Counted from the stretch's first letter, positions 24,739 to 33,455 are shown. The stretch: 42,031 nt of DNA from Deltaproteobacteria bacterium (GCA_016208255.1 JACQYK010000024.1:1-42031); one strand, 5' to 3'. Notes: generated by a model from the sequence alone, not told the origin. Program-made: numbers and translations.

Positions 24739-26406
24739 TCAAACATCGTAAAACTGGTTATCCCTCAAGAAAGAGAGCAGGGTTTCAGTAAAAAGCTCCG
24801 GCACCTCCAACGGGGGACAGTGGGCCGCACCTGGCATCTCCGCAAAAGCGGCGCCCGCTATCCGGGAGGCCATTTCCCGTCCAAGGGAAATGTCAATCCC
24901 TTTATCCACCGTACCGTGGACCACCAGGGCCGGCACCTGTATCTCTTTTAATCTTCCGGATACATCAGGCCGGTAGCAGATGGGTTTGCCCAGATTGGCG
25001 ATGCCCGCCAGGTCATATCCGGCCACTTCATTGATCCAGGAGCCCAACCAGGCGGGATGGGATTTCAGAAAAGTTTCGCCGAGCAACAGATCGGCAGCCT
25101 GCTGCCCCATTTCCGGCCCCCAGGCCACAGCTACCATATCCACAGCCTGTAGAAATCCCTCCCGCTTATCTTCCTCCCATAAGGTGTCCTGGGTGGAGAC
25201 CAGTACGATTCCTTTGATCCGGTCCGGATATTTCAAGACGGTGTTCATGGTGACCATGCCTCCCATGGAATGACCGACCAAAACACAGGTTCTTACGTTT
25301 AGTTCATCCAGGGTCCGAATTACCCAGTCGGCCCACTGCTCCATGGTGGTGTTAGATCCAAAAGCTGTAGTTCTACCATGGCCCGGCTGCCAAAAGGCCA
25401 GGCAGCGCGCTTTTCTCTTAAGGGCTTCCATGGAATGGGCCCACATTTGGGGGGACATCAACCAGCCATGGAGAAAAACAATGCCCGTATCATCAAAATT
25501 TTCCAAAACATCTACCCGTCGGGATCCGTTAATGACCGTGGTCGTATTCTTTTCAGAAAGTTTGGTAAGGGGTGGTTTGCCGGCCGCCGCCGCCCTGATG
25601 AATCGCCCGGTAGCCGCCATAAACTTGTCCGGGGCTTCCTGGAGTACCATGGCCCCTCCGCCGGGGATGACCGCCATTTCCGAAGTTTTGATCTTGGCAT
25701 TTAATTTCCTGACATGGGTGAGAGTAGGAAAGGATTGAAACGCCGGCGCCACCAACAAGATGGGTGTATTGATCCGATCCAACTCTTCCCCCGTTGCCGC
25801 TTCCTGTCGTATTGCTTTAACCCACTTTAATACCCGCTGGGTATCTAATCGACCGGCATCCGCCTTTAAACGTGCATCGACCAGGGCTTGAATCCTGTCG
25901 AAGTGCTGCTCGGCATAATCCGGGGTATGCTGGGTCAATAGCCAGTAATAGGTATAAAGCTCCAAATCTCCATGATCCAGGATCACTTTCAGAACATCAT
26001 TGGCCTTTTCCATGGGGCGGCGCTCCTCCGGGAGATCAACCACCCCCATAAGCATGGCCGATTCAACCATATCAGGATAATCCACTACACATCGAAGCCC
26101 TACCAAAGCCCCACCGGTCCAGCCAAAGAGGTGAAAGCGATCATAATTCATTCCCTTGACCACGGAAACCACTCGATCGGCCATGTGTTTGAACAGATCC
26201 CTGGATGATTCGAACTTATCCAGGGATACCGCCGGCAGATCAATGCTGGCCACGGTAAAATGCTCACTTAAGTAAGGCCAGACCTTATCCCAAAGTCCCA
26301 TTCCTCCGGCTGCCATTCTTATTAAAGTCATCAAAGGTCTACCGGGGTTTTCGGTCAAATAAACCTTGTGCCCCTCAACCTCGATTATTTTTTTTCCGTT
26401 TGCCAT
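24739..26406 (-). CDS. Tandem alpha/beta hydrolase, first domain degenerate and second catalytic
   Basis: The 555-residue protein (ATG 26406; the longer open frame overlaps the upstream gene and is not real) contains two alpha/beta hydrolase domains. Domain 1 (about 1-270) has a nucleophile elbow GWTGG with Thr97 in place of Ser, and IPGGGAMVLQEAP where Ala252 replaces the catalytic His. Domain 2 (about 290-550) is complete: oxyanion HGW, Ser380 in GHSMGG, Asp501 in HGTVDKGI and His529 in GAAHCPP. No signal peptide is seen. Domain 1 is probably a lid or substrate-binding partner derived by duplication. The role is likely ester or C-C hydrolysis within the catabolic block, 17 bases after the upstream hydrolase gene. 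Confidence 0.85.
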   Translation of the reverse strand: MANGKKIIEVEGHKVYLTENPGRPLMTLIRMAAGGMGLWDKVWPYLSEHFTVASIDLPAVSLDKFESSRDLFKHMADRVVSVVKGMNYDRFHLFGWTGGALVGLRCVVDYPDMVESAMLMGVVDLPEERRPMEKANDVLKVILDHGDLELYTYYWLLTQHTPDYAEQHFDRIQALVDARLKADAGRLDTQRVLKWVKAIRQEAATGEELDRINTPILLVAPAFQSFPTLTHVRKLNAKIKTSEMAVIPGGGAMVLQEAPDKFMAATGRFIRAAAAGKPPLTKLSEKNTTTVINGSRRVDVLENFDDTGIVFLHGWLMSPQMWAHSMEALKRKARCLAFWQPGHGRTTAFGSNTTMEQWADWVIRTLDELNVRTCVLVGHSMGGMVTMNTVLKYPDRIKGIVLVSTQDTLWEEDKREGFLQAVDMVAVAWGPEMGQQAADLLLGETFLKSHPAWLGSWINEVAGYDLAGIANLGKPICYRPDVSGRLKEIQVPALVVHGTVDKGIDISLGREMASRIAGAAFAEMPGAAHCPPLEVPELFTETLLSFLRDNQFYDV

Positions 26407-26422
26407 GAGGTCACCCCGCTTT

Positions 26423-27463
26423 TTATTTTTGAAAAAATTTAACTTTGCTTTCACCCAACTTCTCGACCAGATCCGATTTGAACAAGGCCTTCGCGGCCTC
26501 ACTGTTTTTAAGATAAGCGTCAAAGAAAGCCAGGAGAACAATCCTGGTGATTTTGCGGGCAAAAGGATCAATGGTTTGTCCCGGTCTTCCGTCGCCGAAG
26601 GTATGATGATACGCCCCTTCGATCCAGAGGGCGTATTTATCCCCGGAGGGCATATATTTATAGGCATCCATCCGGGACTCAGCCGTTCTCGGCGGTTTAA
26701 CAATGGGATCCAGGTCATTGGAACCGGTCATAATCATTGTCGGTCTGGTTATCTCATTAAAGATAGTTCCGGGGTCGACCCCCGGGGAGGTTCCAGGAGG
26801 AGACATTCCCAAAAAGGCTTTGGGCCGTGGATCACTAAAGGTTTTGCCATATTGTTTGCGGGAGGCCTCGGCATATCCGCCGGCCACAGCCAGGGTGGTG
26901 AAGGCGCCGAAGGAATGCCCGGTGAGGCCTGTGTTTTTCAAATCCATTCGTCCTTTCAGGATCGGATGGCTGATCCCTGTTTGTTCCAGCCAATCAATCA
27001 CCTGGATGATATCCTGGGGGCGATTTATGGTATTCAATGGGTTTTTGAGGGATTCCTGAAGCCTTTTGATATTTTCCTGCAAACCGGCGGATAAATCCAA
27101 CAGCGAAGTGTCCGAACCGTAATGGGTCATGAAAACACAAATATACCCGTGGCTGGCCATATATTTTCCCACCCAGTTGCCGGTAGCCCTGGAACCGCCT
27201 ATGCCGTGGGAAACCAATAAAACCGGACTGAGTAAGCCAGTGGCCTTGGGGTAATAGATTCGAAGGGGAATCTGCCGGTTCCGGGCTGGATCGGTCAAGG
27301 TGATATCGTCGATGATTTCGTATTGGTAAGGTCCGTCCGCGCCGTCAAAGGCCTCTTTTTCAGCCGCTATTGAATTAGAGGTTTGAATTGAAGGTAGGAG
27401 CAGGGCTAAAAAGAATAGGGCGGTGAATATAAAGCCCCTGGTTCGGATGGGTGCCAATTTCAT
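26423..27463 (-). CDS. Exported alpha/beta hydrolase, PAF-acetylhydrolase / lipase-like
   Basis: From ATG 27463 (behind GGAGG) a signal peptide (FIFTALFFLALLLPS) precedes a 320-residue mature enzyme. It has LLVSHGIGGSRATGNWVGKY (oxyanion loop), the nucleophile in TGHSFGAFTT, an acidic turn MIMTGSNDLDP and a late His in GAYHHTFGDG. This order fits predicted dienelactone hydrolase/PAF-acetylhydrolase-like lipases (COG4188 type). The enzyme probably acts in the periplasm, and its gene heads the second catabolic block. Confidence 0.82.
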   Translation of the reverse strand: MKLAPIRTRGFIFTALFFLALLLPSIQTSNSIAAEKEAFDGADGPYQYEIIDDITLTDPARNRQIPLRIYYPKATGLLSPVLLVSHGIGGSRATGNWVGKYMASHGYICVFMTHYGSDTSLLDLSAGLQENIKRLQESLKNPLNTINRPQDIIQVIDWLEQTGISHPILKGRMDLKNTGLTGHSFGAFTTLAVAGGYAEASRKQYGKTFSDPRPKAFLGMSPPGTSPGVDPGTIFNEITRPTMIMTGSNDLDPIVKPPRTAESRMDAYKYMPSGDKYALWIEGAYHHTFGDGRPGQTIDPFARKITRIVLLAFFDAYLKNSEAAKALFKSDLVEKLGESKVKFFQK

Positions 27464-27490
27464 CCAGGTTGCCTCCGTTTTTTTTGAGAA

Positions 27491-27713
27491 TGTCATAAAA
27501 GAAAGAATCTGTAAAAGTTGTCTCCAAAGCCGTCACCCCCGCGAAGGCGGGGGTCCAGAAGCAGTTGAGTTTCCTGGATTCCCGCTTCCGCGGCAATGAC
27601 GAATTCGGGCTTCCGGCAACTTTTTAAGAACTTGTCATAGAAAGATAACCTGTAAAAAGTCGCCGGAAGCTTGAATTCGTAAGGACGAAAAAGAACCGTT
27701 TCCGGATGCAAAC
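27491..27713. repeat. Composite repeat region between genes, including a GTTTCCGGATG motif
   Basis: Three structures share this gap. CGTCACCCCCGCGAAGGCGG (27531 on) and CCCGCTTCCGCGGCAATGAC (27581 on) are facing copies of the common CGTCATTCCCGCG repeat. GAATTCGGGCTTCCGGCAAC and the reverse complement near 27660-27680 form a second stem, and TGTCATARAAGA is repeated directly at 27491 and 27637. GTTTCCGGATGCAAAC (27698-27713) closes the gap four bases beyond the binding-protein stop codon. Confidence 0.65.
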
Positions 27714-27716
27714 GGA

Positions 27717-29426
27717 TTAATATCCCATCTTCTTTTTCATATCCTGATCAATCCAGATGCGGGCGTGGATCGGGCCCGATCGTTGTCCTCCGACCCGCCT
27801 TTCTCCATAGTAATTCTTCACCCAGGGCCACCAGGCCGTATAGTTATAGGCGGTTGGCAAAATGATGGCCGGAGCCTGGTCGAGGGCATAGACGGCCAGT
27901 TTTTTTATCCCCTCCAGGGCCTGTTTTTCAGTTAATTTCGGATTGGTCGTGATCTCATCATGGGTTTTGTCCAGATAAGGATCACTCATCATGTGGGGAT
28001 TCCAGAGAAACCCGGTGGAAAAATTTTTCCAGATCCCGTTAAAGGGACCGCCAAAACCATTGCTGAAGAAAAATCCCGCCGAATGTGTCTTTTTCATCAT
28101 CATGCTCATGGAAGAAGGATAATCCATGGTTTCCAATTCCATGGTTACGCCGATCTTGGCCAGGTAGCCCGTCACCAGGGCCCCTATATCCAGGGCCGTC
28201 TGTCCCACCGTGGGAATTTGGGCCTTGAAAGAAAAACCGTTGGGATACCCGGCCTCGGCGAGGAGTTTTTTGGCCTTTTCCGGGTTGTAGCTGAACAGCT
28301 CTCGGGCCGATGGAGGGAGTTTTTCCAACGGGGTGTAAACCGATTTGAAGGTGGGGGGAAAGGGATAGGTGTGCATTTCGGCATTGCCGCCATAGAATTT
28401 GTCGATGATTTCCTTTCTATTGATGGCCATATTCATGGCCCGTCGTACACGGATATCATCAAAAGGCTTCCTGTCCATACGCATAGCCATGGTGAAATTG
28501 CCGCCTCCCAGGTGTTTTGACCATTGCAGTTGGGGGTTGGTTTTTTTTAAATCGGCCACATTTTTCCAGTTCATAGCCATCACCAAATCCAGTTTGCCGG
28601 TTCTCAGGGAGGCGATCTGGGTGGCCTCGTCCTTGATGATCATCATCACGATCCTGTCGGTATAAGGGAGTTTATATTTCTTTCCGCCGATGGTTTCCGA
28701 GTCCCAGTATTTCGGATTTTTGGTGTAAATCTGGGAATGGCCCTCTTTATATTCGGTGATCATGTAAGGTCCGGTGCCGGTGGCGTTTTCCCATCGGCCG
28801 GCTCCCCCCGGGGCTTTCTCCTGTTCCGGCGCCTGGATGGCATCATAGTTGCCCCAGCCAATGCGGTAATACCATTCCACGTTCCACTCTTTCAGGTGTA
28901 CGATCAGGGTATGGGGGTCTTTTATTTCAAACCGATCAATAAAACTCATAGAATCGGGGATGGCCTTGCGGGAGGTCTTCATCCGGGTAAAACTATAGAC
29001 TAAGTCTTCCGCTGTAAGCTCCCGGGCCTTCATCACTCCGGGTTTGTCCTGCCACATAACCCCTTTGCGTAAATGAAAAATGATCTGCAAGGGATTTTTT
29101 TTGACTTCCCATTTTTCCACAAGTTCCCCCCGGGTAACTTCCGGAGGGATCCAGGCATGTTCAGCAAAATCATATTGCCTGGTGCCTCTTGGTCCTTTCT
29201 GAAGATCACCCATCAGAAGGTGTTCCATGTAAAACCCGGTATCATAGCCGTGTTTCCAGTTCATATCGATAACATCCCAGGACATGGGATTGACGGTAGG
29301 GGACATCTCCAGGATGGTCAGCGTGCCGCCGTATTGAGGACCCTTGTCAGCGGCTCCGACAACCAGAGCACAGGATAGCAAAAACAGGGTTAAAAATAAT
29401 GACCGGACATATTTTTTCGACTTCAT
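27717..29426 (-). CDS. ABC importer substrate-binding protein, family 5 (peptide/opine/nickel type), no permease nearby
   Basis: From ATG 29426 (behind AGGAG) a signal peptide ends at VVGAAD, followed by the family 5 opening GGTLTILEM. Other marks are WIPPEVTRGELVEKWEV, LRKGVMWQDKPGVMKARELTAEDLVYSF and the C-lobe VRRAMNMAINRKEIIDKFY and KAKKLLAEAGYPNGF. At 569 residues it has normal length. No permease or ATPase genes for this type lie in the window, so it may serve a transporter encoded elsewhere. Ligands of the family range from peptides to sugars and bulky organics. Confidence 0.9.
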   Translation of the reverse strand: MKSKKYVRSLFLTLFLLSCALVVGAADKGPQYGGTLTILEMSPTVNPMSWDVIDMNWKHGYDTGFYMEHLLMGDLQKGPRGTRQYDFAEHAWIPPEVTRGELVEKWEVKKNPLQIIFHLRKGVMWQDKPGVMKARELTAEDLVYSFTRMKTSRKAIPDSMSFIDRFEIKDPHTLIVHLKEWNVEWYYRIGWGNYDAIQAPEQEKAPGGAGRWENATGTGPYMITEYKEGHSQIYTKNPKYWDSETIGGKKYKLPYTDRIVMMIIKDEATQIASLRTGKLDLVMAMNWKNVADLKKTNPQLQWSKHLGGGNFTMAMRMDRKPFDDIRVRRAMNMAINRKEIIDKFYGGNAEMHTYPFPPTFKSVYTPLEKLPPSARELFSYNPEKAKKLLAEAGYPNGFSFKAQIPTVGQTALDIGALVTGYLAKIGVTMELETMDYPSSMSMMMKKTHSAGFFFSNGFGGPFNGIWKNFSTGFLWNPHMMSDPYLDKTHDEITTNPKLTEKQALEGIKKLAVYALDQAPAIILPTAYNYTAWWPWVKNYYGERRVGGQRSGPIHARIWIDQDMKKKMGY

Positions 29427-29482
29427 CTTCTGACTCCTTTCCACATTGTTTCTATTGGCTGTTTTGATTATTTCAGGAATTT

Positions 29483-30112
29483 TTATTTGTCCTTATCGGG
29501 ATCGCCGATGGCCTTCCAACAGACTTCGAATATTTGACCGGCCTGGTCGGTCAGATCGCCTTTCTGCCCACGGTAGATCCACATAGTGAAAGTCCGCCGG
29601 ATCATGCCGAAAATCACATCAAGCATCAGAGTTGTCGGCAGTTGGGGGTCCAGCTTTCCCTTTTCTCTCCCTTCGGTTAAAACCTTGAGCATGACTTCGG
29701 TCAGGCGGGTTTGTCGATAGGTCTTATCCTGCATCCAGATGTTCAGGGGTACAGTGATCATAATGATCCGGCCCACTTTGGGATTCCGATTATAAAAATC
29801 GAGTTGGAGCCAGATAATCTTTCTGATTTTTTCTTTAATATCCTCCAGGCCAAGAAGATGATCCGTCAATCGGACGATCAACTCCGACAGCCACTTGTCT
29901 ACAAACCAAAACAACAATAATTCCTTCTTTTTAAAGTGCCTGAAAATGCTGGCATACCCGACGCCTGCCTTTTTAGCGATATCCCGCATGTTGACCTGGT
30001 GAAAATCTCCACTGGAAAATTCATTCAGTACCACCGGTTCCAACCTTTGAAGGATAGAGGATTTTATTTTTATGGAATCATTGATATCATATTGTTTATT
30101 TTGATTTATCAT
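29483..30112 (-). CDS. TetR-family transcriptional regulator
   Basis: The 209-residue protein has an N-terminal TetR HTH (residues about 18-65: SSILQRLEPVVLNEFSSGDFHQVNMRDIAKKAGVGYASIFRHFKKKELL-like pattern) and a helical C-terminal domain for an unknown ligand. It has no clear ribosome site before ATG 30112. It lies upstream of the orphan binding protein and in the same direction, so it could control that gene or the catabolic block. Family members are mostly repressors that release DNA on ligand binding. Confidence 0.88.
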   Translation of the reverse strand: MINQNKQYDINDSIKIKSSILQRLEPVVLNEFSSGDFHQVNMRDIAKKAGVGYASIFRHFKKKELLLFWFVDKWLSELIVRLTDHLLGLEDIKEKIRKIIWLQLDFYNRNPKVGRIIMITVPLNIWMQDKTYRQTRLTEVMLKVLTEGREKGKLDPQLPTTLMLDVIFGMIRRTFTMWIYRGQKGDLTDQAGQIFEVCWKAIGDPDKDK

Positions 30113-30174
30113 ATTGATATAATAATAATTATTATTTATTTTATATTAAGAAATATAAGATTATTTTTGAATTT

Positions 30175-30218
30175 GATATCATTGGTATCTTTTTAGGATA
30201 AGGAAAACATATTGTCAA
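30175..30218 (-). promoter_or_regulatory. Possible promoter and operator for the TetR gene
   Basis: On the minus strand TTGACA (30213-30218) and TAAAAA (30190-30195) are 17 bases apart. Directly downstream lies GATACCAATGATATC (30175-30189), an imperfect palindrome whose ATGATATCA part recurs near the start codon. The region is AT-rich. Confidence 0.4.
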
Positions 30219-30288
30219 GGATTTTTTTTCAAGACCATTAATAGGGGGTAAAACAATAAAATGATCGACTTGCTTTTTTGTATTTCGG

Positions 30289-30906
30289 TTATTGAATGTG
30301 GTAAAGACGGGTAGCAATCGCTATTGTTTCAGTGGTCAGCTTATGTCGTTTCTGAAATCTTTCTCTGGCCTCCGGCGAAGGTGTCCGTGAGGTTTCCCAA
30401 ACGCTGAGATCCCGATACCAGGTGAGCAGAAGCATCCTCCCCTGTTCCTGGCTGCGGTCAGCTTCGGCAAAGAGGCCCTGGACCTCACTGTCAAAATCCC
30501 CTTCAAAAGAAACCCAGGCCTCATCGGACAGCCTGACAATTTCCTCTACATCCCAGTTGCGGATAAGGAACCAGCGGAAGACATAGATGCCTTTCCTGGT
30601 TCGCCTGGTATGCTCGATCGGCCTTACCGTCGGGCTGAGTTGATAAGTCTCCCGGATACTAAAATTATGATCGACGATCAATCTGGATAAAGAAGTGATT
30701 CCCTCTAAGGACGGACTGGCCTCTTCTCTTGTGGTCATCAGATAAAGCTCGTTGCTGGCCAGGCCGAAGAGTCCAAAAAAGAGGCCGTAAAGCGAATACC
30801 CTGAAGCTTTGGCTTCGGGTAAAAAACTGGTGTTTATAGTTTTAACCATATTGAGGATGCCATTAGTATTGGTATCTTTGATCCTGAGAAGTTCATAGGT
30901 AGTCAT
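30289..30906 (-). CDS. Unassigned protein, weakly NIPSNAP-like (dimeric alpha/beta barrel)
   Basis: The 205-residue protein has no signal peptide or membrane segment. It opens TTYELLRIK, contains GYSLYGLFFGLFGLASNELYL and later GIYVFRWFLIRNWDVEEIVRLSDEAWVSFE and LTWYRDLSVWETSRTPSPEARERF. The two similar halves (a beta strand, a helix, then a glycine-rich strand and a Trp-rich tail) resemble NIPSNAP/EthD-like ferredoxin-fold domains, but I cannot name a function. It is on the same strand as the catabolic genes, after a 180-base AT-rich gap. It could be an accessory enzyme or a stress protein. Confidence 0.6.
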   Translation of the reverse strand: MTTYELLRIKDTNTNGILNMVKTINTSFLPEAKASGYSLYGLFFGLFGLASNELYLMTTREEASPSLEGITSLSRLIVDHNFSIRETYQLSPTVRPIEHTRRTRKGIYVFRWFLIRNWDVEEIVRLSDEAWVSFEGDFDSEVQGLFAEADRSQEQGRMLLLTWYRDLSVWETSRTPSPEARERFQKRHKLTTETIAIATRLYHIQ

Positions 30907-31035
30907 TCGAGGTTTCCATTTCCTTGGTGCAGGTTAATGGTTAAGGAATTCATCAGGTTTCTTCTTCACGCATAACCCTGAGTTCACCGGTAGGTCCGCC
31001 TTTTGGCCGAACAGGTGGAATGACTTGTGGCCGTT

Positions 31036-31299
31036 TTATTCATAATGGGTCCACATCCGTAGCACTTTCACCGTCTTGATGTCTTCAAGAACCTGATAGA
31101 TAAGACGATGTTGAATATTGATTCTTCGGGATAACGCCCCAGTGAGATCACCGACTAGCTTTTCGTAAGGCGGAGGGTTTTGGTAAGGATTATTTTGGAT
31201 TATTTCTAATAACTTTAATGCTTGGGATTTAAGACCAGACTGTGCGATTTTCTTTGCGTCTTTTTGAGCCTGTTTGGTATACCTCAATCGCCAACTCAC
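31036..31299 (-). CDS. yoeB: Txe/YoeB-family toxin
   Basis: The 87-residue toxin begins at GTG 31299, whose first bases overlap the antitoxin stop (GTGA). A GGAGGAG ribosome site lies just upstream in the antitoxin gene. It reads SWRLRYTKQAQKDAKKIA, then NPPPYEKLVGDLTGALSRRINIQHRLIYQV and VKVLRMWTHYE, the full Txe/YoeB pattern including the catalytic tail with His and Tyr. It is a ribosome-dependent mRNA interferase and looks intact. A longer start at 31320 would overlap the antitoxin more and adds unrelated residues. Confidence 0.88.
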   Translation of the reverse strand: MSWRLRYTKQAQKDAKKIAQSGLKSQALKLLEIIQNNPYQNPPPYEKLVGDLTGALSRRINIQHRLIYQVLEDIKTVKVLRMWTHYE

Positions 31300-31547
31300 C
31301 AGCCGGGCTCCTCCGAGCACTTTTCTACGGGTGTTTTAAAACCCTTCTTAATGGATTCCCTCATGCCGGGAATTGACGTAAGGAAGAGTGTTTCTTCAAT
31401 GGCTTTCCAGTCTTCTTCGGATACCAGAACCGCAGAATTTCTTTTGCCGACGATTTGTACCGGTTGGTGGGTCTCTTTTACTTCATCCACCAGATTATAT
31501 AAACGCTTTCTTGCTTCTGATGCGGACAATGCTGTCATATCTTTCAC
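31296..31547 (-). CDS. yefM: Phd/YefM-family antitoxin
   Basis: The 83-residue antitoxin starts at ATG 31547 behind AGGAGGTG. It shows LSASEARKRLYNLVDEVKETHQPVQIVGKRNSAVLVSEEDWKAIEET, the YefM/Phd DNA-binding and dimerisation core, then a flexible tail that wraps the toxin. The protein neutralises YoeB and represses its own promoter through a palindromic operator found just upstream (31554-31575). The pair appears complete, unlike the HigB/HigA modules at 1.4-4.5 kb. Confidence 0.88.
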   Translation of the reverse strand: MKDMTALSASEARKRLYNLVDEVKETHQPVQIVGKRNSAVLVSEEDWKAIEETLFLTSIPGMRESIKKGFKTPVEKCSEEPGW

Positions 31548-31553
31548 CTCCTA

Positions 31554-31594
31554 AGCGTACCACATATGGTACGCTAACTCATTGGTAGTGTCAA
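31554..31594 (-). promoter_or_regulatory. YefM/YoeB promoter with an overlapping palindromic operator
   Basis: On the minus strand TTGACA (31589-31594) and TACCAT (31566-31571) are 17 bases apart. The palindrome AGCGTACCA-CATA-TGGTACGCT (31554-31575) covers the -10 box and reaches to seven bases before the antitoxin start codon's ribosome site. Binding there would block RNA polymerase, as is usual for YefM/YoeB autorepression. Confidence 0.7.
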
Positions 31595-31710
31595 GTTAAT
31601 TATGGCGAACAAATAATTCAGTGATTATGGATAGCGGTTTTAAATAATCTTCTTTAATAATTTTCCCCGGGTGGGTTGGTTTTCTTCCATTCTTCTCATA
31701 TTTTTCCCTC

Positions 31711-31739
31711 TTGCTTTTGGTGTTTTCTCTATTTATACT
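31711..31739 (+). promoter_or_regulatory. Possible promoter for the CoA hydrolase/transferase gene
   Basis: TTGCTT (31711-31716) and TATACT (31734-31739) are 17 bases apart in the 365-base gap before 31941. The -10 match is good and the -35 match weak. The leader would be about 195 bases; I see no riboswitch in it. Confidence 0.35.
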
Positions 31740-31940
31740 CTTCACATCACAAAAGTTCTCCTGATCGATTTACTTAACAGATCCATTTCCCTTTGCTCAA
31801 AAGGAAGCCCAATGGGATATTTCCCTTTACCATCATTTTATACTCCCTTGCTTGTCAATATTACTTTGAGACCCTTAATAAAACAACCCCAATAAAAGAG
31901 CAGGTTCAACCTTCCACGACGAGGAGAAAGGAGGAATGCA

Positions 31941-33455
31941 ATGAAGACATTGCCGGAGAAATCAAGTTATACTAATGACTGGGAGGAGGCCTTTAAAAGG
32001 AAATCGGTCACCCCGGAAGAGGCGGTAAAGGTAATCAAGTCCGGTGATTTTGTAGTCACCCCCCTCCCGGCCCAGCCTGCCATCCTAATGGAGGCCTTGG
32101 CCGCCCGCGGCCAGGAGCTGAAAAATGTGCGCCTCTCCGTATCGGCTACGGCCATCGATCCCGGGTGGTTCGCCCCGGAAATGGCCGGTTCCTTTAACAT
32201 CCTGGTCGAACTCTTCATCGGCTCGAGAATTCGGGAAAGCATGGACGCAAAAAGGGCCAGCTACCTGCCGGATCTTTTCTCCACGAGGTTTAAGGGGATC
32301 GATGAAGGGAGGCCGGAGAGCGACCACCACAGGGACTTTATCTTTTTAACCTCCGTATCACCACCGGATGAAAAAGGTTTTTGCAGTTTTGGTGCGACCA
32401 TGTGGAACAAGCGCTCTTACCTCAAACGGGCCAGGTGTGTTATTGCCGAGATTGATAAAACGGCCATCAGAACCTACGGAACAAACTTTGTACATGTCTC
32501 AGAAATCGATTATTTCGTACACCCCCCCGACGAACCTGACCTCATAGAAAGTGAATGGGAAACAATATACCAGATGTTTTATAAGCGATCTCCGGAAGAA
32601 GTCAAAACCCAACTGTCACTGGCCCCGCCGCGCTCCCTTCGTATTTTAATAGAGATCGGACAGGCCATGGGACTCAAAGAGGGCGGGGATTTTGTGGCCC
32701 CTATTGTCGGCCTGGATGATCCTACCGAGGCCGCCATTGGCATCGCCAAGCACCTTAAAGAGATCATTCGGGACGGCGATACCATCGAGTTGGGTGTGGG
32801 AAGACCGAGTTCTTTCATGGTCAAGTTAGGAGTTTTTGATGAGCGAAATGACCTGGGCATCCACAGCGAGATGGGTTGTCCCGGCATGGCCCTTCTGGTC
32901 AAGAGGGGCATTGTCAATGGCTGTAAAAAGACCCTTCATCCGGGGAAAGCGGTCTTTTCCACCTTTATGGGTTGCAACCGGGAGGATATCGAATTTGTGG
33001 CCGATAACCCGCTTTTTGAACAGTATGATTCGGATTATGTGGCCAATATCCGGACGGTGGCCAATCATGATCATATGGTGGCCATTAATAATGGGCTTCA
33101 GATAGACCTCACCGGACAAATCTGCTCCGAAACACAATTTGGAACGAGAATGATCAACGGACAGGGCGGGCAGACCGAAATGCACATCGGGGCCTTTCTG
33201 GCCAGGGGCGGAAGGGCCATTACCCTGCTTCCCTCTACGGCCCTCGGGGGTATGTCCACTATTGTACCCCTTCTTGATTCGGGATCCCTGGTTACTATTC
33301 CCCGCCATTTTGCCGACACCATTATCACCGAATATGGGGTGGCCTATCTTGTCAATAAGACCCACCAGGAGAGAGCGGAGGCCCTGATCCGGATCGCCCA
33401 TCCGGATCACCGGGACCATTTGCAGGAGGAGGCCCGGAGGCTTTTCTGGCCTTAA
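31941..33455 (+). CDS. Acetyl-CoA hydrolase/transferase family protein (4-hydroxybutyrate CoA-transferase type)
   Basis: The 504-residue protein starts behind AGGAGG. It carries EEAVKVIKSGDFVVTPLPAQPAILMEAL, then KRARCVIAEIDKTAIRTYG, LGVGRPSSFMVKLG, and the transferase core QIDLTGQICSETQFGTRMINGQGGQTEMHIGAFLARGGRAI with the Glu expected to form the CoA thioester (in CSET), followed by GSLVTIPRHFADTIITEYGVAYL. Members move CoA between acetyl-CoA and other acids, or hydrolyse acyl-CoA, in the cytoplasm. It is about 70 residues longer than most 4-hydroxybutyrate transferases. Its stop codon is followed in the same frame by a foreign DUF2961 remnant. Confidence 0.88.
   Translation: MKTLPEKSSYTNDWEEAFKRKSVTPEEAVKVIKSGDFVVTPLPAQPAILMEALAARGQELKNVRLSVSATAIDPGWFAPEMAGSFNILVELFIGSRIRESMDAKRASYLPDLFSTRFKGIDEGRPESDHHRDFIFLTSVSPPDEKGFCSFGATMWNKRSYLKRARCVIAEIDKTAIRTYGTNFVHVSEIDYFVHPPDEPDLIESEWETIYQMFYKRSPEEVKTQLSLAPPRSLRILIEIGQAMGLKEGGDFVAPIVGLDDPTEAAIGIAKHLKEIIRDGDTIELGVGRPSSFMVKLGVFDERNDLGIHSEMGCPGMALLVKRGIVNGCKKTLHPGKAVFSTFMGCNREDIEFVADNPLFEQYDSDYVANIRTVANHDHMVAINNGLQIDLTGQICSETQFGTRMINGQGGQTEMHIGAFLARGGRAITLLPSTALGGMSTIVPLLDSGSLVTIPRHFADTIITEYGVAYLVNKTHQERAEALIRIAHPDHRDHLQEEARRLFWP

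Noticed and set aside
26407..26718. Extension of the tandem hydrolase frame upstream to 26718
   Set aside because: It overlaps the coding end of the exported hydrolase, has no ribosome site and low-complexity sequence; ATG 26406 fits the domain.
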